Positions 17,998 through 25,511 of a stretch of 64,000 nt of DNA are shown here, piece after piece. A program made the translations under genes and the position numbers. The stretch spans positions 62,001-126,000 of the forward strand of contig NZ_MVHD01000001.1 of NCBI RefSeq assembly GCF_002086635.1, written 5' to 3'. The notes under the pieces were generated by a model. The model had not been told where the DNA came from, did no database searches, and was given only the letters and a program-made list of their open reading frames with translations. The stretch's first letter is position 1, and each line of letters opens with the position of its first letter. Origin of the DNA: Mycobacterium alsense. Lineage in GTDB: Bacteria; Actinomycetota; Actinomycetes; Mycobacteriales; Mycobacteriaceae.

Positions 17998-18831
17998 ATG
18001 GGGTGGATCCAGAACGCCTGGCACGGGGTCACCAATGTCGCGTCCAGTACCTGGCTGGCGTGGGCCGCCTGGGCGGCAATTCTGCTGGGTATCGTCGCGC
18101 TGGTCGTGGTCACCAGGCAGCTCAGGGTCAACCGCCGGCTGGTCGCCGAGCAGACCCGTCCCCAGGTCGCGATGTTCATGGAACCGCACCCCGCGGACTG
18201 GCACGTCATCGAACTGGTGGTCCGGAATTTCGGGAAGACCGCGGCCTACGACATCCGCTTCGCGTTTCCGACGCCGCCGACGGTGGCCGAATACGAAAAC
18301 GCCGCCGACGGCTACGCCGACGTGGTCGAACTGCAGCTCCCGCGCGAACTGCCGGTGCTCGCGCCGGGCCAGGAGTGGCGCATGGTGTGGGACTCGGCGC
18401 TCGACCGCGCCGAGATCGGAAGCGGGATCGAATCGCGCTTCGCCGGGTCCGTCATCTACCACGACCGCCCCGACAAGCCGCGCGGCTGGCGGTTCTGGCA
18501 ACGCGATCGGCCCGTTCTGCAGACCGAGGTGGTGCTCGACTGGAACGAGCTGCCGCCGGTTCAGCGCATCGAGTTGATGACGACCCACGACCTGGCGAAG
18601 CGCGAAAAGCAGAAGCTGGAGCTGCTGCGCGGCCTGCTGACCTACTTCCACTACGCGAGCAAGGAAACCCGCGCAGACGTGTTCCGCGACGAGATCGAAC
18701 GCATCAACGGCGCCGTGCGGGAAACGCAGGACAGGTGGCGCGCCCGTCAGCTCGACGCACCCACCGACGTCAGCCTGCGCTGGGGCAACGGCGAGAAGAC
18801 TTTCGCCAAGCACCGCAGCCAGCACGTCTGA
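17998..18831 (+). CDS. single-pass membrane protein of unknown function
   Basis: A 277-residue protein, ortholog of Rv0633c by synteny. One membrane segment is near the N-terminus (WLAWAAWAAILLGIVALVVVT, about residues 17-37). A soluble region follows with RPQVAMFMEPHPADWHVIELVVRN, a beta-rich segment, and a charged helical C-terminus (DLAKREKQKLELLRGLL). No catalytic motif is recognised. ATG at 17998 follows GGAAGGGTGG; GTG at 17989 is an in-frame alternative. It sits upstream of echA3 with a 40-base gap and may be co-transcribed. Confidence 0.8.
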   Translation: MGWIQNAWHGVTNVASSTWLAWAAWAAILLGIVALVVVTRQLRVNRRLVAEQTRPQVAMFMEPHPADWHVIELVVRNFGKTAAYDIRFAFPTPPTVAEYENAADGYADVVELQLPRELPVLAPGQEWRMVWDSALDRAEIGSGIESRFAGSVIYHDRPDKPRGWRFWQRDRPVLQTEVVLDWNELPPVQRIELMTTHDLAKREKQKLELLRGLLTYFHYASKETRADVFRDEIERINGAVRETQDRWRARQLDAPTDVSLRWGNGEKTFAKHRSQHV

Positions 18832-18871
18832 GACGAGCCACGCCCCGCGGGGCCGAGTCGAAGGAGCAACC

Positions 18872-19567
18872 ATGAGCGGCCCGGTCCTCTACAGCCACGA
18901 GGATTCCATCGCCGTCATCAGGATGGACGATGGCAAGGTCAACGCGCTGGGCCCGACGATGCAGCAGGCCCTCAACGAGGCGATCGATCGCGCCGACAGC
19001 GACAACGTCGGCGCCCTGGTGATCACCGGCAACGAGCGGGTGTTCAGCGGCGGGTTCGACCTGAAGATCCTGACCTCCGGCCAGGCGCAGCCCGCTATCG
19101 ACATGCTCCGCGGGGGCTTCGAGCTGGCCTACCGGCTGTTGTCCTACCCCAGGCCGGTGGTGATGGCCTGCACGGGCCACGCCATCGCGATGGGCGCGTT
19201 CCTGTTGTCCTCCGGCGACCACCGGGTGGCCGCCCACGCGTACAACATCCAGGCCAACGAGGTGGCCATCGGCATGGTCATCCCCTACGCCGCCCTGGAG
19301 ATCATGAAGCTGCGGCTGACGCCGTCGGCCTATCAGCAGGCCGCCGGGCTGGCCAAGACGTTCTTCGGTGAGACCGCCCTGGCCGCCGGCTTCGTCGACG
19401 AGATCGTGTTGCCCGAGATGGTGGTCGACCGCGCCGAAGAGGCCGCGCGCGAATTCGCCGGCCTGAACCAACATGCCCACGCCGCAACCAAATTGCGCGT
19501 CCGTGCCGACGCCCTCAAGGCGATCCGCGCCGGAATCGACGACATCGAGGCCGAGTTCGGGCTCTGA
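18872..19567 (+). CDS. echA3: enoyl-CoA hydratase/isomerase EchA3
   Basis: A 231-residue crotonase-fold protein, ortholog of Rv0632c (EchA3). The oxyanion-hole segments are present: NERVFSGGFDLKIL (about residues 51-64) and CTGHAIAMGAFLLSSGDHRVA (about 101-121). The second glutamate typical of hydratases is not evident, so hydratase, isomerase or another crotonase reaction is possible. Cytosolic, probably acting in fatty acyl-CoA metabolism. ATG at 18872 follows GAAGGAG. Last gene before the accessory block that here separates echA3 from recC. Confidence 0.88.
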   Translation: MSGPVLYSHEDSIAVIRMDDGKVNALGPTMQQALNEAIDRADSDNVGALVITGNERVFSGGFDLKILTSGQAQPAIDMLRGGFELAYRLLSYPRPVVMACTGHAIAMGAFLLSSGDHRVAAHAYNIQANEVAIGMVIPYAALEIMKLRLTPSAYQQAAGLAKTFFGETALAAGFVDEIVLPEMVVDRAEEAAREFAGLNQHAHAATKLRVRADALKAIRAGIDDIEAEFGL

Positions 19568-19605
19568 AGCCGCGCTGAGCGAGGTTTCGGGGTCCCGCGC
19601 CCGGG

Positions 19606-19611
19606 TAATTC
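19606..19611 (+). promoter_or_regulatory. putative -10 box for the molybdopterin oxidoreductase (leaderless)
   Basis: TAATTC ends six bases before the GTG at 19618. It lacks the final T of TANNNT but has the same spacing as the other leaderless candidates in the window, and there is no ribosome binding site. Confidence 0.3.
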
Positions 19612-19617
19612 TCGGGC

Positions 19618-22014
19618 GTGACGACAGACCGCATCGCCGACCCGTGGGGAACGCGCACGCCGTACCAACCGGGCACCGAGTGGCCGGAGCGGGTCGACAC
19701 CTATCTGGCCGACGGGATCGCCCCCGAATCGGTGGACCGCTGGGTGCAGTCGGCGGCGGTGTTGCACTCCAACGGTGACGGGTTGGACATCGCCGTCAAG
19801 GACGGGCGGATCGTGGGGGTGCGCGGGCGCGCCGTCGACCGGGTCAACCACGGCCGCCTCGACCCCAAGGACCTGTTCGGCTGGCAGGCCAACGCGTCCC
19901 CGGACCGGCTCACCACCCCGCTGGTCCGGGTCGGCGGGGAATTGAAGCCGTGCGACTGGGACACCGCCATGGGGCGGATCGTGGAGCGCAGCCGCCACCT
20001 GCTCGACACCCGGGGCCCCAGCTCGATCGGCTTCTACACCTCCGGTCAGCTGTTCCTCGAGGCGTACTACACGCAGGGGGCCGTCGCGCACGGGGCGATC
20101 GGCACCAATCACGTCGACGGCAACACCCGGCTGTGCACGGCGACCGCGGCCGAGGCGCTCAAGGAATCGTTCGGCTGCGACGGGCAGCCGGGTTCCTACA
20201 CCGACGTCGACCATGCCGACGTCATCGCGTTGTTCGGCCACAACGTCGCGGAGACGCAGACGGTGCTGTGGGCGCGGATGCTGGACCGACTGGCCGGCGA
20301 GTCGCCGCCGGCGATCGTGTGCGTCGACCCGCGGCTCACTCCAGTCGCCCGGCGCGCCACCGTCCACCTGGCGCCAATGCCGGGCACCAACGTCGCGTTG
20401 ATGAACGGCCTCTTGCGCGAGATCATCGCCCACGGCTGGGTCGACCGGGACTACATCGACGCGAACACGGTCGGTTTCGACGAGCTGCAAGGTCGGGTCG
20501 AGGCGTTTCCGCCCGAGCGGGTCGCCGAGATCTGCGGCGTCGCGGCCGACGACATCCGCAGCGCCGCACGGCTTTTGGGAACCGCGGAGCGGTTGCTGTC
20601 CACCGTGCTGCAGGGCTTCTACCAGTCGCACCAGGCGACCGCCGCGGCCGTGCAGGTCAACAACATTCACCTGGTGCGCGGCATGCTCGGCAAGCCCGGC
20701 TGCGGCGTGCTGCAGATGAACGGGCAGCCGACCGCGGAGAACACGCGCGAGTGCGGCGCCGACGGGGACTTGGCCGGCTTCCGCAACTGGTCCAACGACT
20801 CCCACATCGCCGAGCTGGCGCAGTTGTGGAACCTTGAACCCCTGCAGATTCCGCACTACGCGCCGCCGACCCACGCCATGCAGATGTTCCGGTTCGCCGA
20901 GGAGGGCACCCTGCGGATGTTGTGGGTCACCGCCACCAATCCCGCGGTGTCCCTGCCGGAGCTGGCGCGCGTCCGCGACATCCTGTCCCAGGAGCGCCTC
21001 TTTTTGGTCGTGCAGGACATCTTCATGACCGAAACCGCCGCGCTCGCCGACGTGGTGCTGCCGGCCGCCGCGTGGGGCGAGAAGACCGGCACCTTCACCA
21101 ACGCCGACCGCACCGTGCACCTCTCCGAAAAGGCCGTGGAGCCACCGGGTTCCGCGCGCTCCGACCTCGACATCTTCCTGGACTACGCGCGACGAATGGA
21201 CTTTCGCGACAAGGACGGCCAACCGTTCCCGCCCTGGACCGACCCGGAGTCGGCGTTCGAGGCGTGGAAGAAGTGCAGCGCGGGCCGGCCGTGCGACTAC
21301 ACGGGTTTGACGTACGAGAAGCTGCGCGGCGGCAGCGGGATCCAATGGCCGTGCAACGCCGAGCATCCCGACGGGACCGAACGGCTTTACTCCGACAACA
21401 AGTTCTGGTCGCATCCCGACTACTGCGAGGCCTACGGCAAGGACCTGATCACCGGGGCCCCGCTGCAGCCCGACGAGTATCGCTCGATGAACCCCTACGC
21501 CAAGGCCGTCATCAAGGCGGCCCAGTACGTGCCGCCGCACGAGCGGCCCAGCCCCGACTACCCGTTCGCCTTGATCACCGGCCGCACCGTCTACCACTTC
21601 CACACCCGCACCAAGACCGCCAGGGCGCCGCAGCTTCAGGCCGCCGCGCCCGAGGTGTGGGTCGAGGTCTCGGCGAGCGACGCGCGCCGCCTGGGCATCG
21701 GGGAGGGCGACGCCGTCGAGGTGCGCACGCCGCGGGGATGCGTCGTGTGCGCCGCCCGGATCTGCGGCATCCGCGACGGGGTGCTGTTCGTGCCGTTCCA
21801 TTACGGCTACTGGGACGCCGACGCGGGCGGTCACCACCGGGCGGGCAACGAGCTCACGCTGACCGACTGGGATCCGGTGTCCAAGCAGCCGATCTTCAAG
21901 ACCGCGGCGGCCAAGCTGCACAAGAGCCGGGTGCGGCACGCCGGTGGGAACGGCGGCGCCGCAGCGCACCCCGCGGCGGTCGCCGAAGCCGTGCCGGCGG
22001 GAGGTCAGCCGTGA
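19618..22014 (+). CDS. molybdopterin oxidoreductase, nitrate reductase-like, without the N-terminal Fe-S cysteines
   Basis: A 798-residue Mo-bisMGD enzyme of the DMSO-reductase superfamily, nearest in pattern to assimilatory/periplasmic nitrate reductase and formate dehydrogenase. Cys173 in NTRLCTATA aligns with the Mo-ligating cysteine (NapA has ARHCMASA). Cofactor-binding segments include LFGHNVAETQ, VCVDPRLTPVARRA, the C-terminal ALITGRTVYHFHTRTKT and PFHYGYWD. The N-terminal [4Fe-4S] motif C-x2-C-x3-C followed by C-P-K-G is replaced: Ala47, His50 and Asp54 in SAAVLHSNGDGLD, and Asp82 in RLDPKDL. The Fe-S cluster therefore cannot form in the usual way. No twin-arginine signal, so cytosolic. 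GTG start overlaps nothing; the next gene overlaps its stop by four bases (GTGA), so the two are coupled. Confidence 0.85.
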   Translation: MTTDRIADPWGTRTPYQPGTEWPERVDTYLADGIAPESVDRWVQSAAVLHSNGDGLDIAVKDGRIVGVRGRAVDRVNHGRLDPKDLFGWQANASPDRLTTPLVRVGGELKPCDWDTAMGRIVERSRHLLDTRGPSSIGFYTSGQLFLEAYYTQGAVAHGAIGTNHVDGNTRLCTATAAEALKESFGCDGQPGSYTDVDHADVIALFGHNVAETQTVLWARMLDRLAGESPPAIVCVDPRLTPVARRATVHLAPMPGTNVALMNGLLREIIAHGWVDRDYIDANTVGFDELQGRVEAFPPERVAEICGVAADDIRSAARLLGTAERLLSTVLQGFYQSHQATAAAVQVNNIHLVRGMLGKPGCGVLQMNGQPTAENTRECGADGDLAGFRNWSNDSHIAELAQLWNLEPLQIPHYAPPTHAMQMFRFAEEGTLRMLWVTATNPAVSLPELARVRDILSQERLFLVVQDIFMTETAALADVVLPAAAWGEKTGTFTNADRTVHLSEKAVEPPGSARSDLDIFLDYARRMDFRDKDGQPFPPWTDPESAFEAWKKCSAGRPCDYTGLTYEKLRGGSGIQWPCNAEHPDGTERLYSDNKFWSHPDYCEAYGKDLITGAPLQPDEYRSMNPYAKAVIKAAQYVPPHERPSPDYPFALITGRTVYHFHTRTKTARAPQLQAAAPEVWVEVSASDARRLGIGEGDAVEVRTPRGCVVCAARICGIRDGVLFVPFHYGYWDADAGGHHRAGNELTLTDWDPVSKQPIFKTAAAKLHKSRVRHAGGNGGAAAHPAAVAEAVPAGGQP

Positions 22015-22490
22015 AGCTGAAAATGGCCATCCGCGAACTTCACCGCGCCGAACGCAAACTCGCGCACGAGCTCAACGTGGTGGCCGCCCGGCACCACAGC
22101 GACCAGGACGTGTTTCACCTCGCGCAGGACATGGCCGGCTGGTCGCGCCACCACCTGCGCCAGCTGGCCGAGCATGGCCGCCACTATGGGCTGCGGCTGT
22201 CGGCCGAGCCGCGCACCAACGCGCTCAGCGGCTTTCTTCAGTCGCGCGTGAGTGGAATGCTGCGGCACCGGCCCGAACCCGGGCTGGTGCTGCTGGCCGA
22301 CCTGCGGCGGATCCACCGGCTGGCGGCCGGGGCGTCGCTGGACTGGGAACTGCTGGCCCAGGGCGCTCAGGCCGCCAAGGACGAGGAGCTGCTGGGCCTG
22401 GCGTCACGCTGCCACCCCGAGACGCTGCGCCAGATGCGCTGGGCCAACGCCATGCTCAAAGAGCTCTCGCCGCAGGTCTTGATGAGCTGA
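22011..22490 (+). CDS. small His-rich helical protein coupled to the molybdoenzyme
   Basis: A 159-residue protein of unknown function. It is almost entirely helical and unusually rich in histidine in the first third (ELHRAERKLAHEL, ARHHSDQDVFHLAQD, WSRHHLRQLAEHGRHYG). This is suggestive of a four-helix bundle that could bind metal, in the manner of ferritin-like or hemerythrin-like proteins, but no exact family motif is recognised. GTG at 22011 overlaps the molybdoenzyme stop codon (GTGA), implying translational coupling and a shared function, perhaps electron transfer or assembly. A strong hairpin follows. Confidence 0.7.
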   Translation: MKLKMAIRELHRAERKLAHELNVVAARHHSDQDVFHLAQDMAGWSRHHLRQLAEHGRHYGLRLSAEPRTNALSGFLQSRVSGMLRHRPEPGLVLLADLRRIHRLAAGASLDWELLAQGAQAAKDEELLGLASRCHPETLRQMRWANAMLKELSPQVLMS

Positions 22491-22498
22491 AGGTAGCG

Positions 22499-22534
22499 AA
22501 CGCGGTGGCCCGGAAAAGACCTGGCCACCGCGTT
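22499..22534. terminator. long perfect hairpin between convergent genes
   Basis: AACGCGGTGGCC (22499-22510) and GGCCACCGCGTT (22523-22534) are perfect 12-base complements around a 12-base loop. It starts eight bases after the stop of the His-rich gene and lies 62 bases before the patatin stop on the other strand. No U-tract follows, as is common for mycobacterial terminators; it can act in both directions. Confidence 0.7.
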
Positions 22535-22596
22535 GCTCGCCTCCTCGCGGAAAGTGTGACACGAGCGCGGCGCGCCGTCACTTCACCCGCTCGCCG

Positions 22597-23607
22597 TCAA
22601 TGGAACCGCCGAAATCGTTCGACGTACTCGGCCCAGTCCCACGTGGACAGGAACTCCTGCGCCGCCGCGTAGCCGCGGTCGAAGAGCTCTTCGAGACGTC
22701 CTCTGGAGATCCCGAAGTCGAGGACGCTCACGTCGGTCGTGACGACGGGGATCGCCCGGGCCCGCACCCACGGCTGGTTGAGGTGCGTGAGGTCGTGCCC
22801 GACCAGCATGGTGGTGATCAGGCTTTCCAGCAACGACGGCGGCCCGAGAAACCGCAGCGGCCGCAACCGCGGAATCGCGGTCTGCACGCCCTCAACGAGC
22901 TTCGGCACCACCGTGATTCCGAATGTGGGCCAGCGCGGCGGCTTGCCGTCCACGCGGTCCAGGGAGTCGATCGGGAAGGTCGACAGCACACCACCGTCGA
23001 CCAGCGTCGAGCGCAGCCCGGTGGCGCCGGTCAGGCTGACCGGCCGATAGAAGAACGGGATCGCCATCGAGGCGCGCACCGCGTCGGCGACGAGCTGCTC
23101 GTCCGGGTCCAGGCCGTAGACCCGCCGGTAGTCCCACGGCAGCCGCACCAGCTGCCCGAGGGTCAGGTCGGCCACCGTCACCACAAGCTTGTAGCGCCGC
23201 TCCTCGAGCAGATGGTCGTCGTCGAGCGCCAAGTCGCCGAACGTCGTCACGCCCAGGTTCTTCAGCTGGCTGCGGACCCAGTCGTGGGCGAAGTCGCCGC
23301 GGTAGAGCCCGGTGTCGCGCAGGAGACCCCAGCCCGGGCCGAGGACGGGGATCGGCGCCGCGTCGCGCCATTTGCGTAGCGGCACAGAAAGTCCGAGTTC
23401 CCGGATCTCGTGGCTGGTCAGCTGGTTGCCGTTGGACGCGGCGGCCAGAATCGCCGAAACCACCGAGCCGCCGGAGACCCCCGACATGCGCGGGAACGCA
23501 TATCCCGCGTCCATCAGCGCGACGATCGCACCGACCAGGCCGATGAACTTCACACCCCCACCGGAGAGGATGAGGTCGGCCCGCTTCGGCCGTCGCTGGT
23601 GCGCCAA
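22597..23607 (-). CDS. patatin-like phospholipase
   Basis: A 336-residue patatin-domain lipid acyl hydrolase with a Ser-Asp dyad. The oxyanion-hole loop is SGGGVKFIGLVGA (about residues 15-27), the nucleophile elbow is GVSGGS (G-x-S-x-G, about 43-48) and the catalytic aspartate is in LVDGGVLSTFPID. All key residues are present. Most likely a cytosolic or membrane-associated phospholipase/esterase. TTG at 23607 is the only start fitting the N-terminus; GAGGGGTGACC lies upstream. The cyanase gene ends seven bases upstream, so both are co-transcribed. Confidence 0.85.
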   Translation of the reverse strand: MAHQRRPKRADLILSGGGVKFIGLVGAIVALMDAGYAFPRMSGVSGGSVVSAILAAASNGNQLTSHEIRELGLSVPLRKWRDAAPIPVLGPGWGLLRDTGLYRGDFAHDWVRSQLKNLGVTTFGDLALDDDHLLEERRYKLVVTVADLTLGQLVRLPWDYRRVYGLDPDEQLVADAVRASMAIPFFYRPVSLTGATGLRSTLVDGGVLSTFPIDSLDRVDGKPPRWPTFGITVVPKLVEGVQTAIPRLRPLRFLGPPSLLESLITTMLVGHDLTHLNQPWVRARAIPVVTTDVSVLDFGISRGRLEELFDRGYAAAQEFLSTWDWAEYVERFRRFH

Positions 23608-23614
23608 GGTCAGG

Positions 23615-24082
23615 TCACCCCTCAGCCGAAATCCATTGGTAGGGAAGGAATTTCCCGTCGAAGGTCACCACGACACGGTCGCCGGAGGGATGCGGCTTCT
23701 TCTGCACGTCGACGCTGAAGTTGATCGCGCTCATGATGCCGTCGCCGAACTGCTCGTGGATCGCTTCCTTGATGGCGCCGCCGTAGACCTGAAGGGCCTC
23801 GTAGAAGCGGTAGATGGTCGGGTCGGTCGGCACCGCGGTGGGCAGGCCGCCGCGTATGGGCGGGGCCGCCAGCACGGGCACCGCCGACTCGTCGAGGCCG
23901 AGCTTCTCCACGAGGACCTTGCCGAGCTCAGCCGGTATGGGCTGCTGGCCGAGCAACGCCGACGTGGTCCACAGCACCGGCCGGCCGATCGCGTCGGCCA
24001 GCTCCTGCCACGTCAACCCCTTCGCCAGCCGCGCGGCGACGATCTGTTCGGTGAGTTCGTTTCTGGTCATGCGTCCCAGCAT
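23615..24082 (-). CDS. cynS: cyanate hydratase (cyanase)
   Basis: Bicarbonate-dependent decomposition of cyanate to ammonia and CO2. 155 residues against 156 in E. coli CynS. An N-terminal helical DNA-binding-like domain (MTRNELTEQIVAARLAKGLTWQELADAIGRP, ALLGQQPIP) is followed by the catalytic domain. Active-site residues are visible at the expected places: Arg92 and Glu95 in PTDPTIYRFYEALQVYG and Ser118 in GDGIMSAINF. ATG at 24082 has a GGAG at short spacing; the ATG at 24070 is also possible. It sits between the patatin and methyltransferase genes, in an accessory block absent between echA3 and recC in H37Rv. Confidence 0.93.
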   Translation of the reverse strand: MLGRMTRNELTEQIVAARLAKGLTWQELADAIGRPVLWTTSALLGQQPIPAELGKVLVEKLGLDESAVPVLAAPPIRGGLPTAVPTDPTIYRFYEALQVYGGAIKEAIHEQFGDGIMSAINFSVDVQKKPHPSGDRVVVTFDGKFLPYQWISAEG

Positions 24083-24128
24083 GCACTCCAGGGCGTGGCC
24101 GAGCCAGGCGCGGCGCAGAAGCCGCCGC

Positions 24129-24878
24129 TCACCCCGGCTTGGTGGCGGTGACCAGGCGCGTGGAAAACCAGGGGCCGCCGTACCACATGCGCCATCCGAG
24201 GTTGCGGCGCTTCACATTTCGCCACCCGATTTCGCGCAGATGGTCGGCGTGCTGACGAGTCTCCCACAGGTCGGCGATGGCCAGCCGACCACCCGGCCGC
24301 AACACGCGCACCGCTTCGTCGAGCGCCTCTCGCCGGCCCGCGTGGGTGGGGATGTTGTGTATCGCCAAACTGCTGACGATCACGTCCACGCATTCGTCGG
24401 GCAGCGGCAGCGCGGTCATGTCCGCGGTGCGCACCTCGACGCGGTCGGCGACGTCTTCCGCCTTGGCGTTGGCCAGCGTCGCCTCCTGCGCGTTGCCGGT
24501 CTGGTCGGCCTGCCACAGGTCGACGCCGATCGCGCGGCCCCGCGGCAACCGCTTGGCGATCGCGTGCAGCACGGCACCACGCCCGCACCCCAGGTCGAGC
24601 GCCGTTTCGTCGCCACGCAGCCGCAGCTCGTCGAGCACCCGGTCCCACACGACGAACTTGCCCGCCCGCGTCGCGTAGATGTACCAGGCCGCCGTCCCGG
24701 CGATCTGCAGGGCCGCGGCCCCGGCGAGCGCCGCCGCCGCCCGCTTGCCGCGCGCGAGGCACCGGCCCGCCGCCGCGAGCAGGACCGCGGATCCGGCGGC
24801 GACGATTGCCAATTGCGTTCCGGCCGAGACGGTGTGAAAGGACCCGTCGTATCCGTAGTCGCCCTGGTGCTCGCGCAT
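24129..24878 (-). CDS. membrane-anchored SAM-dependent methyltransferase
   Basis: A 249-residue protein. Two N-terminal hydrophobic helices (LAIVAAGSAVLLAAAG, about residues 23-38; AAALAGAAALQIAGTAAWYIYA, about 48-69) precede a class I methyltransferase domain. SAM motif I is ALDLGCGRGAVLHAIA (about 93-108), an acidic residue follows in IGVDLWQ, and motif IV/VI segments are VDVIVSSLAIHNI and LRPGGRLAIADLWE. Substrate unknown; a lipid or quinone at the membrane is plausible from the anchor. It starts four bases after the nitroreductase stop and is probably in one operon with it and with cynS. Confidence 0.8.
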   Translation of the reverse strand: MREHQGDYGYDGSFHTVSAGTQLAIVAAGSAVLLAAAGRCLARGKRAAAALAGAAALQIAGTAAWYIYATRAGKFVVWDRVLDELRLRGDETALDLGCGRGAVLHAIAKRLPRGRAIGVDLWQADQTGNAQEATLANAKAEDVADRVEVRTADMTALPLPDECVDVIVSSLAIHNIPTHAGRREALDEAVRVLRPGGRLAIADLWETRQHADHLREIGWRNVKRRNLGWRMWYGGPWFSTRLVTATKPG

Positions 24879-24882
24879 CGTC

Positions 24883-25398
24883 TCACCACCGCCCGTGGTG
24901 AACGACCTCGGAAAACGGTCGCCGATTCGGTCGGCGGATCGGGGTGAGCGGCCGGTCGGCGGGATAGCCGATGCCGAGCAGGAAAGCCACCTGGTGACCG
25001 TCGGGCACCCCGAGGATGGCGCGCGCCTTGTCCTGGTCCCCCACCGACGAATGGCCCGTCCCGATCCCGAGGTCGGTGGCCGCGATCATCATCGCCATCG
25101 TGGCCTGGCCGATGTCGTAGGTGTCCGTGACCAGCCGGCGCTCGCTGGGCGGCACGGGGACCACCAGCGCGATCGCGGCCGGGGCCGAGGCGATGTGGCC
25201 GGCGCCCTGCCACACGGTGGACAGCTCCCGCAGCTGGTCGCGGTCGGTGACGATCACAAAGTCCCACGGCTGCCGGTTTTTCGCCGACGGCGCCCGCCAG
25301 CCGGCCTCGGCGATGCGGTCCAGATCCTCGGCCGAAACCTGCTCCGACGTGTATTGCCGGACGTTGCGGCGCGCGCGGATCGCGTCCCAAGCTTCCAT
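24883..25398 (-). CDS. nitroreductase-family NAD(P)H:FMN oxidoreductase
   Basis: A 171-residue FMN-binding nitroreductase fold protein. Seen: RARRNVRQYTSEQVS at the N-terminus (FMN phosphate-binding R-x-R/S pattern), AGWRAPSAKNRQPWDFVIV (P-S-x-x-N-x-Q-P-W), IGQATMAMMIAATDLGIGTG, and LLGIGYPADRP. The substrate cannot be told. ATG at 25398 is preferred because GAGGA is then spaced six bases; the ATG at 25404 lies directly on it. First gene of the leftward unit nitroreductase-methyltransferase-cynS-patatin, divergent from recC with 113 bases between. Confidence 0.85.
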   Translation of the reverse strand: MEAWDAIRARRNVRQYTSEQVSAEDLDRIAEAGWRAPSAKNRQPWDFVIVTDRDQLRELSTVWQGAGHIASAPAAIALVVPVPPSERRLVTDTYDIGQATMAMMIAATDLGIGTGHSSVGDQDKARAILGVPDGHQVAFLLGIGYPADRPLTPIRRPNRRPFSEVVHHGRW

Positions 25399-25511
25399 CG
25401 TCATTCCTCGTTTCTTTCTCGACCCCCGCCCATGCTGCCACCACCGTCGAACGGCACGTCGGCGCCGAATCATCCCCGGCTGTCGGCGGGGCGTTCTATG
25501 GTGGCAGCGCA

